64,000 bases of DNA from Branchiostoma floridae (Eukaryota; Chordata; Leptocardii; Amphioxiformes; Branchiostomatidae), in NCBI RefSeq assembly GCF_000003815.2, contig NC_049993.1, forward strand, positions 7,473,969 through 7,537,968, written 5' to 3'. The notes under the pieces are model-generated. The model ran no database searches. It saw only the letters and a program-made list of their open reading frames with translations, and was not told where the DNA came from. The stretch's first letter is position 1; each line of letters begins with the position of its first letter. Of the stretch, positions 14,301 through 23,769 are shown in pieces. The translations under genes were made by a program, and so were the position numbers.

Positions 14301-17300
14301 GAATTGTTATTTTCTTATAAACATAATTTACAGCCATAGAATAATCACAAAAGCCTAATTTTTTGTAATAAAACTTGATTGTTCATTTTGTGTGGAACAT
14401 ACTGGTACAACTAGATACTGTTAACTTTGTAAATTTCCCTAAGGGTATACAATCATTTACAATTCTTCATAAGTTTCTTCCTAAACATTCAGATTTAAAC
14501 AATTTGACTAGTCACACCTAGAGTGAAACGTTCTGAATTTTCTGCATACGTATGAAAGTTAAAACTTTCATACATGCATGTATGCAGATGAAAAATTTTC
14601 TGTTACAACCTCTGAATCGCTCTTAATTAATTTGTCTATGTAGGTAGGTGGTCACTATAGACAGGATTCTTAATGTCTGTGTCAGTGAAAAAAAGTATCG
14701 TAGGAACCACCAAAAAGTGTCATTGGCCAGGTGGTCCGTATGTAGAAGTTGACTGTAGTTAACCCGTTAGGAGGTAAGCAGGGGTTCGCTACAGTAAGTG
14801 AGAAAGATCTGAAGATTGGGCAAAACTGTAACTACCAGTAAAAATGTGCTTTGTTGTTACATACAGACGGTAGAATGACTCTCTGATCTTTAAGAAACAA
14901 GTTATACAGCAATCTAAACGTCCCAAAGGCAACAAAAAAACAGTGATAAGCATCTGAAAAAAAGATGGACCGATACCGCTGATGAAATGCCCATGGATGC
15001 CCCGAGAAGCAGCAATAACAATTATGCAAAACGCAGAAGACAGTGAGTGAGCAGAGAAAGAACTCAATTGGACTGTGAATGGTAGTGTTGACGATTATCA
15101 AGGGGATCGCCCCATCTCTGCACAGGTCATTGATGAGGACGTCAGGGATTTATTTGGGATTCTGAATTAGGTGTGTATATGACGGCAGCATTAGGCCAGT
15201 TAAGGCACAGCGAAGTGTTTGTAGTTTTGACCTCGTCCAATTTTGTGAGTCATCAGCTGAATGAACAACATTGTAGTTCCTATATACAACCAGGGGAATG
15301 GTGTGAGTTCAAGGACACTGAACTCGAGGTCCCTCATACTGTTCAGGGTCGAAGAAGTCCACTAGTCTGATTGTCCAGGGCAAGTTAGTACTGATCGAGC
15401 AAGTGCATATCCTACCTCACTTACCCGATCGGGCAAGTAAGACTTTTCCATGAGAGAGATTTTGATACTACAAATGTAGTTACTTTTCACAGTCATTGCA
15501 TCAAGCAATCGTCAACATAGAGAAATAGAGCCACTAATAAAACAATTCCATTGCTAGAAGAGAAAATGCATAGAAAAATGTCATTTAGATTTCGGGAAGT
15601 GAATTGTAGAAAACTTGTCCAACCCTGCTGTTATCTACAACAGAAGTGTGGAACAGACTACCTAGTGACTATGTTGTATTGCTGATAGAAATTTGACAGT
15701 ATGAAGACATGAACCATATACCAGCTTTCACTCTATTGTGTATTTTTTTACCATGTATGTGTAATGATATGTGTTTGTATAGATTTATTATCAAAAACTT
15801 AACATAATGGTATCTTCAGTATCTTTGTTTGACCCCTATCTCATCCCTCATGACGTCAATGAAGGCTGAATTGAGCTTCTCATGAATAAACAGGTTCACA
15901 CAAAATCTTCCTCAGCATCCAGTGTTCGAAATACCCTTCTGCAATCTGCAATTTGCAGAAGGATTTTCAAGATTGCAGAAGAAAAATTAAACAATCTGCA
16001 ATTTTGCAGAATGAAAATATCAGGCTTGGGATTCAATGGTTCTAATATGTTGGCAAACTATTGGCATTCTCACCCCTATCAAGACAACATGAGCTTCTGT
16101 ATGTTGTCTTGAATTTGTCTTACCAAGGAGGTCCTTGGTCTTACCTTTGATTCCTATTGAGCTACTAGTATCTAAAATTGTCTTCACCTCCTTTGCATAT
16201 CAATTCATACTTAGGGTATGAAACTAGCTCTTCAATAGATCTGCTCAGTGTCACTGACAAAAGTTGGATGCTGCCTGAAAAATCTGTTTCCAAAAATCAT
16301 ATCCAGTTTCTTATTTGATGTATCTTTATTAGTACATTGTATGTTGCATGGTATTAGTACATTGTATGTTGCATGGAAGTGAGTGAGATAATAACTAATA
16401 CATTTATGAATTGATTGGTATACTGTAAGCTATAGTACTAGTAGCCCGTAGTGTCATGGTGAGGTGGATAAAAGACCTATGGTGGTATCAGGGAATGCTA
16501 ACTTCCCTGCAGACTGAAATTAAAAAAAAGAGTGAGAGAATAAAAACCACAGTAATGCTATGCATTGCAAAACTAGATATGATTTAAATGCAAGGCATTA
16601 TTAGGTTGAGAAGGATTGTATAGAGGCTTGACTGTGTGTTTGCAGAAAATGTTTCCAATTTGCAGAACAAAATTTTGACTTTCTGCAATATTGCAGAACA
16701 CCGAAAAAAAGTATTTCGACCACTGGCATCCTTATCTCCAATGACTACTTCTATCTAACGCTGAGGGAAGATTGATATACATATAAATGAAAAAAAAAAA
16801 ATTTCTTTATTGACTAGTGATTTTAAGATAAATGTTTTATCGCTTCTTTCAGTATTATCTTATTATCTATGCTTTTACTTCCTTTAGTATTGTAAATGCT
16901 TTGTCGCTTATTTCTGTATTATCTTGTCATCTTTTAGCTGCCACCTCTTTTAGTGTCATTTTTTAATCACTATTTTTAGTATGACATGTATTTTACCATC
17001 TTTCTTTCAGTTGTGTTACATGATAATTATCATTCACCATCATGTGCTCATGATTCTCTGTAAAGCTTCTCTGCAAAGCCTTCCCATGTTCATTCATGAT
17101 TTGACAAAAAGCAATTACTCAAGCAACTGGATATGATTTTGGAAACTGTCAAGACGTTTCAGACAACATCCATTGTCTTTCGTCGGTGACACTAAAGAGA
17201 TCTTAATGGCAAGCAGTTCTTATATCCTAGCTATGGATTGATATGCAAAAGAGATCTAGTTGGAGAGCAGGTTTATCCTAACTGTGAATTAAAAACGGAA

Positions 17301-17802
17301 GTTGTCTGAAACGCCTGACTGTATCCAAAATCAGTTGCTTGAGTAACTGCTTTTTGGCATATCTCATTACCTGGGATGTCTAACTTAAATCGACGTTCAT
17401 TTATGATGGTTGCAGATTCTAAAAAAGATTTAAAACCTGACCTGATGCCTACCCGTCCTTGTTGCAGGCGTGGCTTCTTCAAAATCATATCCAATTGCTT
17501 GAGAGAGTAACTGCTTTTTGGCATACATGTATCTTATTACCTTGATGTCTAACCTTCATGGACGTTTATTCATGATGGTTGCAGATTCTAAATAAAACTT
17601 TCAAACCTGACCTGACACCCCCCTCCCCATTGCAGGTGTGTCTGTCCCGACCATGTCCCAGCTGTCAGGTGTCTGCTCTACCCTGGGTGCCAGCCGCTTG
17701 CTCCTGGTGGAGGCCGGGAAGAGCGACCTCAGCCAACGTGTTCGTCTGAACGTCAGTCAGGACGACGTCATGTATGCACTCAGGGACACCAGTCAGAGCT
17801 AG
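24..17802 (+). CDS. ORC1: ORC1, origin recognition complex subunit 1 (3' part of gene, 10 exons)
   Basis: Exons: about 24-96, 438-539, 1271-1442, 4717-4824, 5809-5958, 8350-8469, 9802-9974, 11153-11240, 11994-12030, 17636-17802. All junctions are GT-AG and all phases join in one frame of about 400 codons ending in TAG. ORC1 is the ATPase subunit of the complex that marks replication origins and loads MCM helicase with CDC6. The translation follows animal ORC1 closely: LHVSAVP linker, Walker [10 protein letters not shown] (exon 3), Walker B VLLVDE (exon 4), sensor-1 region [11 protein letters not shown] (exon 5), sensor-2 [13 protein letters not shown] (exon 7), then the winged helix ending [17 protein letters not shown]. 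The BAH and disordered N-terminus must lie left of the window. Introns reach 5.6 kb and carry many mobile elements. An AATAAA at 18299-18304 is a possible poly(A) signal. Recognition rests on my memory of the family, but the motifs are unambiguous. Confidence 0.96.
97..437 (+). other. ORC1 intron
   Basis: AT-rich intron with a short direct repeat of GAGTTATATTCCCCTT (about 389-405 and 415-431) just before the acceptor. No other structure seen. Confidence 0.6.
438..539 (+). CDS. ORC1: ORC1 exon: start of AAA+ domain
   Basis: Follows GTTGCAG and encodes [14 protein letters not shown], then [19 protein letters not shown], ending with GG of a Gly codon before GTAGGAG. This is the N-linker and first helix of the ORC/CDC6 AAA+ domain. 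Confidence 0.93.
1271..1442 (+). CDS. ORC1: ORC1 exon: Walker A
   Basis: Encodes [20 protein letters not shown] through ILK. GxPGTGKT is the ATP-binding P-loop. The donor is GTCATT, weaker than the others here; the frame into the next exon ([11 protein letters not shown]) supports it. Confidence 0.95.
1646..2535. mobile_element. MITE-like element with about 38-bp terminal inverted repeats
   Basis: Left end begins TTAGGCCACACCAATTTAAT and the reverse complement of the right end reads TAAGGCCACACCAATTTAAT, continuing with similarity for about 38 bp. Further inside, GGATGACATC (about 1815) pairs with GATGTCATCC (about 2293). Length about 890 bp, no transposase seen. A decayed relative of its right inner part (GACATCC...CATTAATTT) sits near 38290 in opposite orientation. 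Lies in an ORC1 intron. Confidence 0.75.
2536..3815. other. ORC1 intron, no clear gene
   Basis: Contains an open frame to 2950 (from about 2540, + strand, ending VFQQMLQQK) whose codons look protein-like, but its N-terminus overlaps the MITE end and I recognise no domain. The rest is anonymous intron. Confidence 0.4.
3816..4172 (-). mobile_element. tRNA-derived SINE
   Basis: Read on the - strand it starts GTGGGACCGCGTGGTACAG and contains a perfect pol III A box TGGTACAGTGG (4155-4165) and a near-perfect B box GGATCGAATCC (4112-4122). A tRNA-unrelated body follows with TAGGACGTTAAATGGAGGTC. The tRNA head has no cloverleaf-quality acceptor stem, so this is a SINE and not a tRNA gene. Confidence 0.8.
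4420..4625. mobile_element. Foldback MITE
   Basis: Arms of about 75 bp pair almost throughout: CTTAGCTGACATTTCGAT at 4425 against ATCGAAATGTCAGCTAAG at about 4600, then GAGCTTCTAACT against AGTTAGAAGCTC. The loop (about 4490-4545) contains a second hairpin built on CGCTA/TAGCG. Belongs to the group of palindromes with a GAAANGTC core seen elsewhere in this window. Confidence 0.8.
4717..4824 (+). CDS. ORC1: ORC1 exon: Walker B
   Basis: 36 codons in phase 0, from [20 protein letters not shown] to [14 protein letters not shown] carries the Walker B acidic pair that coordinates Mg and activates water. Flanked by CTGCAG and GTGCGT. Confidence 0.95.
5070..5266 (-). mobile_element. Truncated copy of the same SINE body
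   Basis: Shares CGCACATGTG-TGGGTTCTTT and CACGGGACCTCCATTTAA-GTCCTATCC with the element at 3816-4172 but lacks the tRNA head. It is replaced at the 5' side by the (GT)n tract that follows. Confidence 0.7.
5268..5323. repeat. (GT)n microsatellite
   Basis: About 18 GT units followed by GCGTGCATGCATGCGTGCGT. Adjoins the truncated SINE body. Confidence 0.95.
5809..5958 (+). CDS. ORC1: ORC1 exon: LDLLWTRKQ to sensor 1
   Basis: 50 codons in phase 0: [20 protein letters not shown], then [16 protein letters not shown] with the sensor-1 Asn, then MNRVSSRL. Flanked by CCTGCAG and GTTAGT. Confidence 0.96.
6036..6154. mobile_element. Short palindromic MITE
   Basis: ATATGCCAAAAAGCAGTTA at the left pairs with TAACTGCTTTTTGGCATAT at the right, then GGATATGA against TCATATCC, with AAACGTTTCAGAC near the centre. 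The same family recurs at 17103-17362, 17500 and 59160. Confidence 0.8.
6936..7182. mobile_element. hAT-like MITE fragment
   Basis: Left CAGTGCTCGAAATCC pairs with GGGAATTTCAAGCACTA at the right. A related, inverted copy lies at about 12249-12470 (GCAGTGCGCAAAATAC end, shared CTTATCATGAAATA and CAGTTACATGT segments). The CAGTG-TCGAAAT terminus is typical of hAT-type ends in invertebrate genomes. Confidence 0.55.
7183..8349. other. ORC1 intron, nothing recognised
   Basis: AT-rich, no open frame with domain character, no clear inverted repeat. Confidence 0.5.
8350..8469 (+). CDS. ORC1: ORC1 exon: AAA+ lid, first part
   Basis: 40 codons: [19 protein letters not shown], then [13 protein letters not shown] before GTACGT. 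This is the helical lid of the ATPase. An open frame continues 96 bases past the donor but is intronic, because the family sequence continues at 9802. Confidence 0.95.
8470..9801. other. ORC1 intron, nothing recognised
   Basis: AT-rich sequence with only short chance open frames. Confidence 0.5.
9802..9974 (+). CDS. ORC1: ORC1 exon: sensor 2 and lid
   Basis: [20 protein letters not shown] through [10 protein letters not shown] plus two bases. GDARR contains the sensor-2 arginine. The donor GTGGTT splits an Arg codon completed by the A at 11153. Confidence 0.95.
10236..10385 (-). mobile_element. LINE fragment, C-terminal end of the polyprotein
   Basis: Translated on the - strand: [20 protein letters not shown], then [13 protein letters not shown]. 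The RGRP-TYxDxLKKDTG...AMxDRxxW pattern is typical of the extreme C-terminus of non-LTR retrotransposon proteins. Only about 50 codons remain. Confidence 0.7.
10384..10502. repeat. (GAGT)n microsatellite
   Basis: About 118 bp of uninterrupted GAGT. Flanked on the left (about 10103-10190) and right (10503-10575) by two copies of a segment beginning GTTGTGACAGCAGAGTCGGT, so the microsatellite and LINE scrap lie between direct repeats. Confidence 0.95.
11153..11240 (+). CDS. ORC1: ORC1 exon: winged-helix start
   Basis: After [27 protein letters not shown] then GLEEATFLQ and GTAATC. Matches the start of the ORC1 winged-helix domain. It is in a different frame from the longest open frame here (11096-11374), which is a shadow. 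Confidence 0.93.
11994..12030 (+). CDS. ORC1: ORC1 micro-exon (37 bp)
   Basis: Between CTAATAG and GTGAGT, encodes [12 protein letters not shown] plus the first base of Gly. It aligns with the SQHVALCR segment of the winged helix, and phase 0 in and phase 1 out fit both neighbours. Confidence 0.88.
12031..15919. other. ORC1 terminal intron, left part
   Basis: Holds the inverted hAT-like MITE relative at about 12249-12470 with an internal poly-C run at 12361, and LINE tail-like AATGGTTTATTTATTGTACA at about 14155. No coding region supported. Confidence 0.5.
15920..16725. mobile_element. hAT-like MITE with 5-bp flanking repeat
   Basis: Left end CAGTGTTCGAAATAC and right end (reverse complement) CAGTGGTCGAAATAC, each followed by TTCTGCAAT-TTGCAG repeats. 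GCATC is present directly outside both ends (15915-15919, 16726-16730). About 806 bp, no transposase seen. hAT elements normally make 8-bp duplications, so the 5-bp match may be a decayed one. Confidence 0.65.
17103..17362. mobile_element. MITE of the 6036 family
   Basis: AAAAAGCAATTACTCAAGCA at the left and GAGTAACTGCTTTTTGGCAT at the right, with AAGACGTTTCAGAC and GTCTGAAACGCC placed symmetrically inside. Partial right ends of the same family occur again at about 17498-17525. Confidence 0.7.
17335..17640 (+). repeat. Tandem duplication of the ORC1 last-exon acceptor region
   Basis: 17338-17472 and 17496-17640 share GAGTAACTGCTTTTTGGCAT, GATGGTTGCAGATTCTAAA, AACCTGACCTGA and end in TTGTTGCAGGCGTG versus CATTGCAGGTGTG. 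The first copy therefore carries a second acceptor (AG 17466-17467) about 170 bp before the real one. Confidence 0.8.
17636..17802 (+). CDS. ORC1: ORC1 last exon
   Basis: After [64 protein letters not shown], then TAG. This is the conserved C-terminus of ORC1. The exon is bordered on both sides by partial tandem duplications of itself and its acceptor region. Confidence 0.96.
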
Positions 17803-18105
17803 ATCTTCAGTCAGTGCCTTCAGTAGTTTGAACAAGTTCATATATAGAATCAACATTTACATTGGACTGACTGACTGATTCAGCCAATGTGTTCGCCTGA
17901 ACATCAGTCATGACGACGTCATGTACGCACTTAGGGACACCAGTTTAAGCTAGATCTTCAGTGCCCTCAGTAGTTTGAAGGAGTTCGTTTATAGAATCGA
18001 CATTTTTCATTGGACTGACTGAGCGATGTCAGCCAACGTGTTCGCCTGAATGTTAGTCAGGACGACGTCATGTACGCACTTAGGGACACCAGTCAAAGCT
18101 ACATC
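17742..18105 (+). repeat. Three tandem copies of the ORC1 3' coding end
   Basis: Copy 1 is the genuine exon end (to 17802). Copies 2 (about 17881-17952) and 3 (about 18028-18100) repeat AACGTGTTCGCCTGAA, GACGACGTCATGTACGCACT and AGGGACACCAGT with a period of about 140-145 bp. Copy 2 keeps a stop; copy 3 has TAC where the stop was and stays open to 18255. They lie after the stop, so they are 3' UTR or intergenic copies. Confidence 0.9.
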
Positions 18106-18304
18106 TTCAGTGCCCTCAGTATTTTAAAGAAGTTCATATATAGAATTGACATTTTTATTGGTTCTGGTCTGTTACTTGAACTTTACAAGACCTTCAGTAG
18201 TCCCATGTTGTTGATAGCCAAAACACAATCAGGAATGTTCATTAGAAAAGATTAGATAACTCCTTCATCAAAAGTTTTTGTTTTAGAATTTAGATTTTAA
18301 TAAA

Positions 18305-19970
18305 TCCACCTTTACAAAGGCAAGTGAAATTATTACAAAGGAAGGATGCATTTACATGTTCTTCGGGTTTTGTGGCTTACGGTGTGTTTGAATGGTAGGA
18401 TAGTGTAAATATTGTTTTAACACTTTTATTTGTTTTATCCTTAACATCATCGCCATTTAAAGCACTGTATTTTAATTCACTTCATACACATTTGTTTTTG
18501 TTTCATCAGATGGGTTTCAGTAAAACTGGTAATTGTCTTAGTTTCATGAATCTTTTTTTACTATTTTTTAAGAATGTTTTTTTAGTCTATTGATACATTT
18601 CATTGTTACATGAGTAGTTGGAATAAATGGGTTTCTTTGAAAACCATAGGCAATGAAACCCAAAATGCAGTAATGAGTATTGACAATGCAGTTTATGATG
18701 TATTCATGAGTCGTGCGTCTCACAGGCCGATATGTGGTTTTAAAATAAATGCTGTGTCACTTCTTTCCGTACCATCTTGCCATCTTTTTTTGACACATCT
18801 TGTATAGTGTTATCTTGTCATCCTGCGTCTAGCTGTCGATTGTCTCCGTGTTATCTTGACAAATTTCTTTCAGTTATCACTTCTAACAACATCATCTCTT
18901 TATCGCTTCTTTCATCAGGTATGTTTTAGTTGTTTTACTTTATCATTTTCTTTGCTACACATTCATGCTTATCTGTAAAGCCTTCCTATGTTCATTCTTT
19001 AACATGATGTTTGCAGATTCCCAAGGGTACAATACGTTTTTGATTCCCTGATTGAAGTACTTGTTGGTAGTTTACCATGTTCACTCCAGAAGAAGAAAAA
19101 AAACAAACAGTTTCTTCTGTTGTGGCTGGTCAGTACTTTTGATGCAGACCAGGACAAATATATTTTTTGGACTTCGATACTGCTACGAGCCATAATTTTT
19201 ACAGCTGCATGCTGCCCTATGATGCTGCCAAATTGTACCACACTGAATCTTTATTTTTGGAAATTCGTAATTGAAGTCCAATACCATCAGCTATGCACTG
19301 AAACTGCGGATGAAGAGAACTTACCCCCATGATTAAGTATTGAGCCTGCCTCTTGACCATTGATCTAACTGATGAAAAGGTTCTCGCCCAAGGGTGAGTG
19401 ATGACTTTGGCAGTGAAACACTTTAGTGTCTGTGTTCCTAGACCTTGTCATCAATGTTTTCGGTTGTGCTATAGTGGAGCAGCTGTTTTGTGGGTGTACA
19501 TGTAGGTCAAGAGCTCGAGCATAACTCAAGATGCCCTGGATGGGTCTTCATGGCATTTGAGTAGCAGTTGCGGAAAGAAAGGTGCAGTTCGAAAATAGTT
19601 CCCCTGGCATTTTCCTATTTATTATATAATTCCGTAACGGACTGTATATGATTGTCTATGTGTTGTTATCTGTTGACAGTTCTGCATGATATTTGGTAGT
19701 CAAATTAGGAACCAGTGGTTTTATATATCCACGCCCATTTTTGTTTTAATCCAAGCGAGAAAAATGTATTCAGAACCAACATCAATCTATTTTTTTCTGT
19801 ATTGGATTTATGCAGAATTTTGACGCGTCACGCGAGGCACACTGCCGGGGGTAGCCCTTGTTCTGTCAACACTTCAAGAAGTGGACTTTGCAGAGCACTG
19901 CAGCTGACCTGCCTCCCGCCATCTTTCCCTTGACGTGCACGATACAATTATTAGTGGTAACGTTACTAGC
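18305..19970. other. ORC1 downstream region
   Basis: 18720-19020 resembles the intronic stretch 16850-17110 (GTAAAGC-CTTCC-ATGTTCATTC; CTTGTCATC; TTTCTTTCAGTTAT), implying an older duplication of nearly 2 kb spanning the last exon. No gene seen. Confidence 0.5.
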
Positions 19971-20369
19971 TAGGGGTGCAAAACCGATTTTTCTTATTGG
20001 ACCGGTCTGGAAAAATCGGACCTGAAAAAATCAGGTGGACCGGATGTTGGACCTATTAGAAAATGTACAAATTAATTGATCAGGCATTCACACATTTTGG
20101 CGCTTACCGGTCGTGGAAAATAACGAGAGTAAAGTTTAGAGTCATTTCTACCAAGGTTTCCAGTCAATCGTACAGAGGCAGTTAGCCTTGTAGGATTTTA
20201 AAACGCCAGTGTGAGTCGAATACTCCACCAAACAGATTTCTATGTAGTGAAATGGACCATTGTCGTGAGCACAAGTCTTCACATACTGAATCAGGTTCAG
20301 GTCTGAACCTGTACCTGATCCTCTGAACCGGACCTGGACCTGAATTTTCTATACCGGTACCCACCCCTA
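19971..20369. mobile_element. hAT-type MITE with perfect 8-bp target duplication
   Basis: Ends TAGGGGTGCAAAACCG and (reverse complement of right) TAGGGGTGGGTACCGG. TTACTAGC lies on both sides (19963-19970 and 20370-20377). 8-bp duplications and TAGGGGTG ends define hAT elements; at 399 bp it is non-autonomous. The interior is rich in GGACCTGA and TCAGGT motifs. Confidence 0.93.
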
Positions 20370-20377
20370 TTACTAGC

Positions 20378-22759
20378 ATATGCAGCAAACGTATACACGC
20401 GCGTTCCTTCCACGTGCACTGATGAGGTGTAATACGTTGCAGAGTGTAGAAACGAACGGGTAACTTGTATCGTCAGTGATGCAGTGTCAATTGATTTCAA
20501 CCTTGAGTAACTTTCAGCAACTCTCAGCTCAGACATCTGTTAGTCGAAGCAGTCCTAATGCCTCGTTCGGCAAACGAATCAACGCTAATTTAGATAATGA
20601 CAGGCCTTACTAAGAGTGATGTGCTTCAGCTTCAGCTTTATTTTCATCTCTACATTTGGCTGCCACATGTGCTCTTCTGTACAGCGGGCAGAAATGTATG
20701 CCGACAGTTTCCTGCCTTGCCTATTAGACTGTCTCTGACAGGGCGGCTGCATATTCTGACAGGAACTGTAGATTCCCCTTTTGAATGACCTGCTTTTTAG
20801 GACGAAAATTCACCCTTTGGTTATGGCCTTCTTATTAGTACCAGCAAGAAAAGCGTCACATTTCAGTAGACACCTGTTTCACCAGCCTAACATTTCTAAT
20901 GAGAAGGTCTCCTCTCGTCTAGGGATACTAATTACAAGGGATACTGACATGTTTTCAAAAAGGCTTTGCCAATTAGAAGGTCGACTTGGGAGCTTGAAAG
21001 ACCTTCTGGAAAGTTTGAAGCAGTTTTTTTTTTATTTCGGTGGCTGTCGTGTGCATTGACAAACAATGCAGTTTACAGTGATACCATGTGACGTCCAGTG
21101 CATTATCACAAATTTTCAGCCGATTCCTACTTAACTTTCTGATCAGTTGTTATACTTTGCTCCAATAGTGTCCATCTTCAGCTGCTGCTGGGCTTACTGG
21201 CTCTTGACATTCTGGCTGATTCGCTGCCTTTGCAGGCTGATATTAGAACTGATAGTCGGACAAAGGTTCAACGCCCTTCTTTTATGCTTTTCTAATATCC
21301 TGTCCAGTTCCATTGATCTCCAAATGAAAGGTCCTCTCCTGAATACAAGCTATAAGGAACAGAAATCGACCCAGATATCAAAGTGTGAAGATCCAACAGT
21401 TTCATATGTCGGCCAGCGTCACATCTTCGCGACTGTTGGGTGCAAACCAGGACAGATATTCAAGTCTTGGACAGTTGTCGATACCATTCAAAACTTTAGT
21501 CACTCTCTGTGCTATGAGTGTAACGTCGTCGTATCGTACGCACAGGAGCGTAACTTTTGTAAGTACATTGTAGTTTGTACATGATGAACCCCCGTCACAA
21601 ATCAAGAGGTGAGCTCGGCCGACGTGTCAGCAACCAACTCAAAGGTCCTCAAAATGGATATTTTGCAAATGGGAAGTACGGTCAACGACCTGGCGATTTT
21701 GGCAATTTGTAGCAGCTCGGCCGAAGTTGGCGGGTCACCGGATGCTGCCCTTAAATTCAGCGAATCCTTGGCGACGATTTGGGGGCTTTTTTTAAAAGAT
21801 TTTGGATTGGTTTATCGCAAAATTACTGTTGATGTTATTATTTTTAGTTTGTCCGTCCATTCCACTCATGCCCTACATATTTTCCATGGCTCAGAAATCA
21901 AAGTTGTTCCTGATATTGGCTTTTAGTTTTACCTGGTTAGTCTATTCTCCTTTCTTCCGTGTCCAAGGGATGCTACCATCTCATGGGGGATAATTATAAT
22001 TATCAGTGTTGGACGGATGTTGCCTGAGCCCCGTCCAGGTTATGATGGGGAAAATTTTGAGCGAAAAATAAGGTCGACGCTCGGGCAATTTTGAAATCCG
22101 GCGAGCTGCCGCTAGCCGATCTACAAATTAGGCCGGCGGTCGCTTCAATTTACAGCACGGAGGTCAAACTTCTGCCGCAACTCTGCGATTTCCACACCTT
22201 CAACTACAGCATAGAAATTATCATGGAAGGTATTTGGGAGCCGTACGTGTGCTTTCGTTCTGTGATCTTCCATCCTAGTTTTTGACGACGCCTCAGGGGA
22301 GTCGTCAAGTGGTATATATTGCATTCAGTCTGCAAAAATTCTAGGAATTGCACAGGAATTTTTCCACAGGAATGCAGTATTCTGGGTATGCAAGCCCTCC
22401 CCCCAAATCTGTTCCAGATGTATCTCTGGTATGCAATGGTGGAATGTAGGTCACACTTGCTCCCTGGAGGAATTTGTCCTTTGAAACTAGACAGGGAATA
22501 TACCGATGTATATACCGATCTATCTCTTTTAATGTATTCAATTTTTAAATGTGTATGGTAAAATGAATTATACTGTCTCACAGACTCTCGACAATAATGT
22601 GTAAAGTTTGATGAATCAATTGGTTGTTAGTGGACACTTGAAGTCTGTGAATTTGTTGCATAATTCAGCCCGTTTTGGGGCTACGAAGCACATCTTTTGA
22701 ATAAAGTATGTATGTGTTATGTGTTTAGGGAAACTCTGCACAATGGATCACGTTGTCTT
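20378..22759. other. Intergenic, two possible coding-like patches
   Basis: 21609-21800 (+) and 22085-22230 (+) are open and GC-richer than the surroundings; the second would end at a GGTATTTG donor. I recognise no domain and cannot join them. The rest is anonymous. Confidence 0.3.
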
Positions 22760-22789
22760 GGTTGTTACCTGCATGTATGCAGGTATGGT

Positions 22790-23425
22790 TTTGATGCTGG
22801 TGGAAACTTTTCGGTAGCCGGGGATGTAGGGCGCTGTATCTCGTGAACGGATGGTGCGAGCACGACGATTTTTGGTACGTGGGTTGGGGGTGGTAGCCTG
22901 ACACTCAGGTGTGATTTTGGGCCTCCTGGCGCTTGACCTTGACATTGAAGGTGGCATTTTTGGTGTTTTGGGGGCACTTTTGGCGCTGTGTGTCCGGAAC
23001 GATACGCGCGATTGCGACGATTTTTGGTGCATGGGTGGGGGGTTGTTGCCTGTTGCCTAGGATTGACTTTGGGCCTTGTCGCGTTTGAACTTGACCCGGC
23101 AGGTCGAATTTTGTGTCCGGGAGGGGTGTTTCCGGAGTTATATCTTCTGAACGGCTGGTGCTGGCGCAATGATATTTGGCACATGTGTCGGCGGTGGCTG
23201 AATAATGCTCAATTTTGATTTTGGCGCCCTTGGTGCTTGAACTTGACATTTTAGGTTACCTTTTGTGCGGGCACGGGGCGTGCGCTGTATCTCCGGAACG
23301 CAAGGTGCCATTGTGTTGCCATTTGGTACGTGAGTTGTTTGTGGTGTCCTGGTGGTCAGGTTTGATTTTGGGCCTCCTAGTGCTTGAACTTGATACTGTA
23401 TAGGTTGACCCTGTTTTAGTGTGGT
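22790..23425. repeat. Four diverged tandem units of about 150 bp
   Basis: Units begin near 22832, 22988, 23138 and 23283. Each has a TATCT(C)-GAACG segment, then ATTTTTGGTACGTG-like, then GATTTTGGGCCTCCTGGCGC-like, then CTTGAACTTGACAT. Open frames on both strands here are by-products of the repeat. Confidence 0.8.
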
Positions 23426-23685
23426 TGGGGCATCCTCCCAATATCTGCTTGGTTTTAAAAACAGATTATGGTTGGGTGTAGAACCATCATCTGGCCTGGG
23501 CCACCTTCAATGTATCAGGTTACTTAGTGGCACTGACAGTTTGCCAGATGACGGGAGTGTGCCAGATTATATATCTGTTGGTCAGGTATAATTGGAGTTT
23601 GCTTATTACTCTTTGTGGTGTTTCTAGAGCTGTATAGTACTGAGTTTTAAGTTCCGGTACAAGTTCCTTTACCCTGTTGGCAATC

Positions 23686-23769
23686 ATGGTTGAACTTGAA
23701 CTTAAACAGAAGAAGATGCAATTTTCTAATGTGGAGGAGAACTGTATAGAGTGTGGGCATAAGAGAAAG
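23686..23769 (+). CDS. Possible first coding exon, unknown protein
   Basis: ATG opens 28 codons (MVELELKQKKMQFSNVEE, then NCIECGHKRK) ending exactly at AAG before GTATGTG, a good donor. C-x2-C-x-H could be part of a metal site. No following exon was identified on this strand, so it may be a chance frame or a transposon exon. Confidence 0.25.

Noticed and set aside
22748..23249. Several overlapping 90-140-codon frames on both strands
   Set aside because: Produced by the diverged 150-bp tandem repeat; no domain in any frame.
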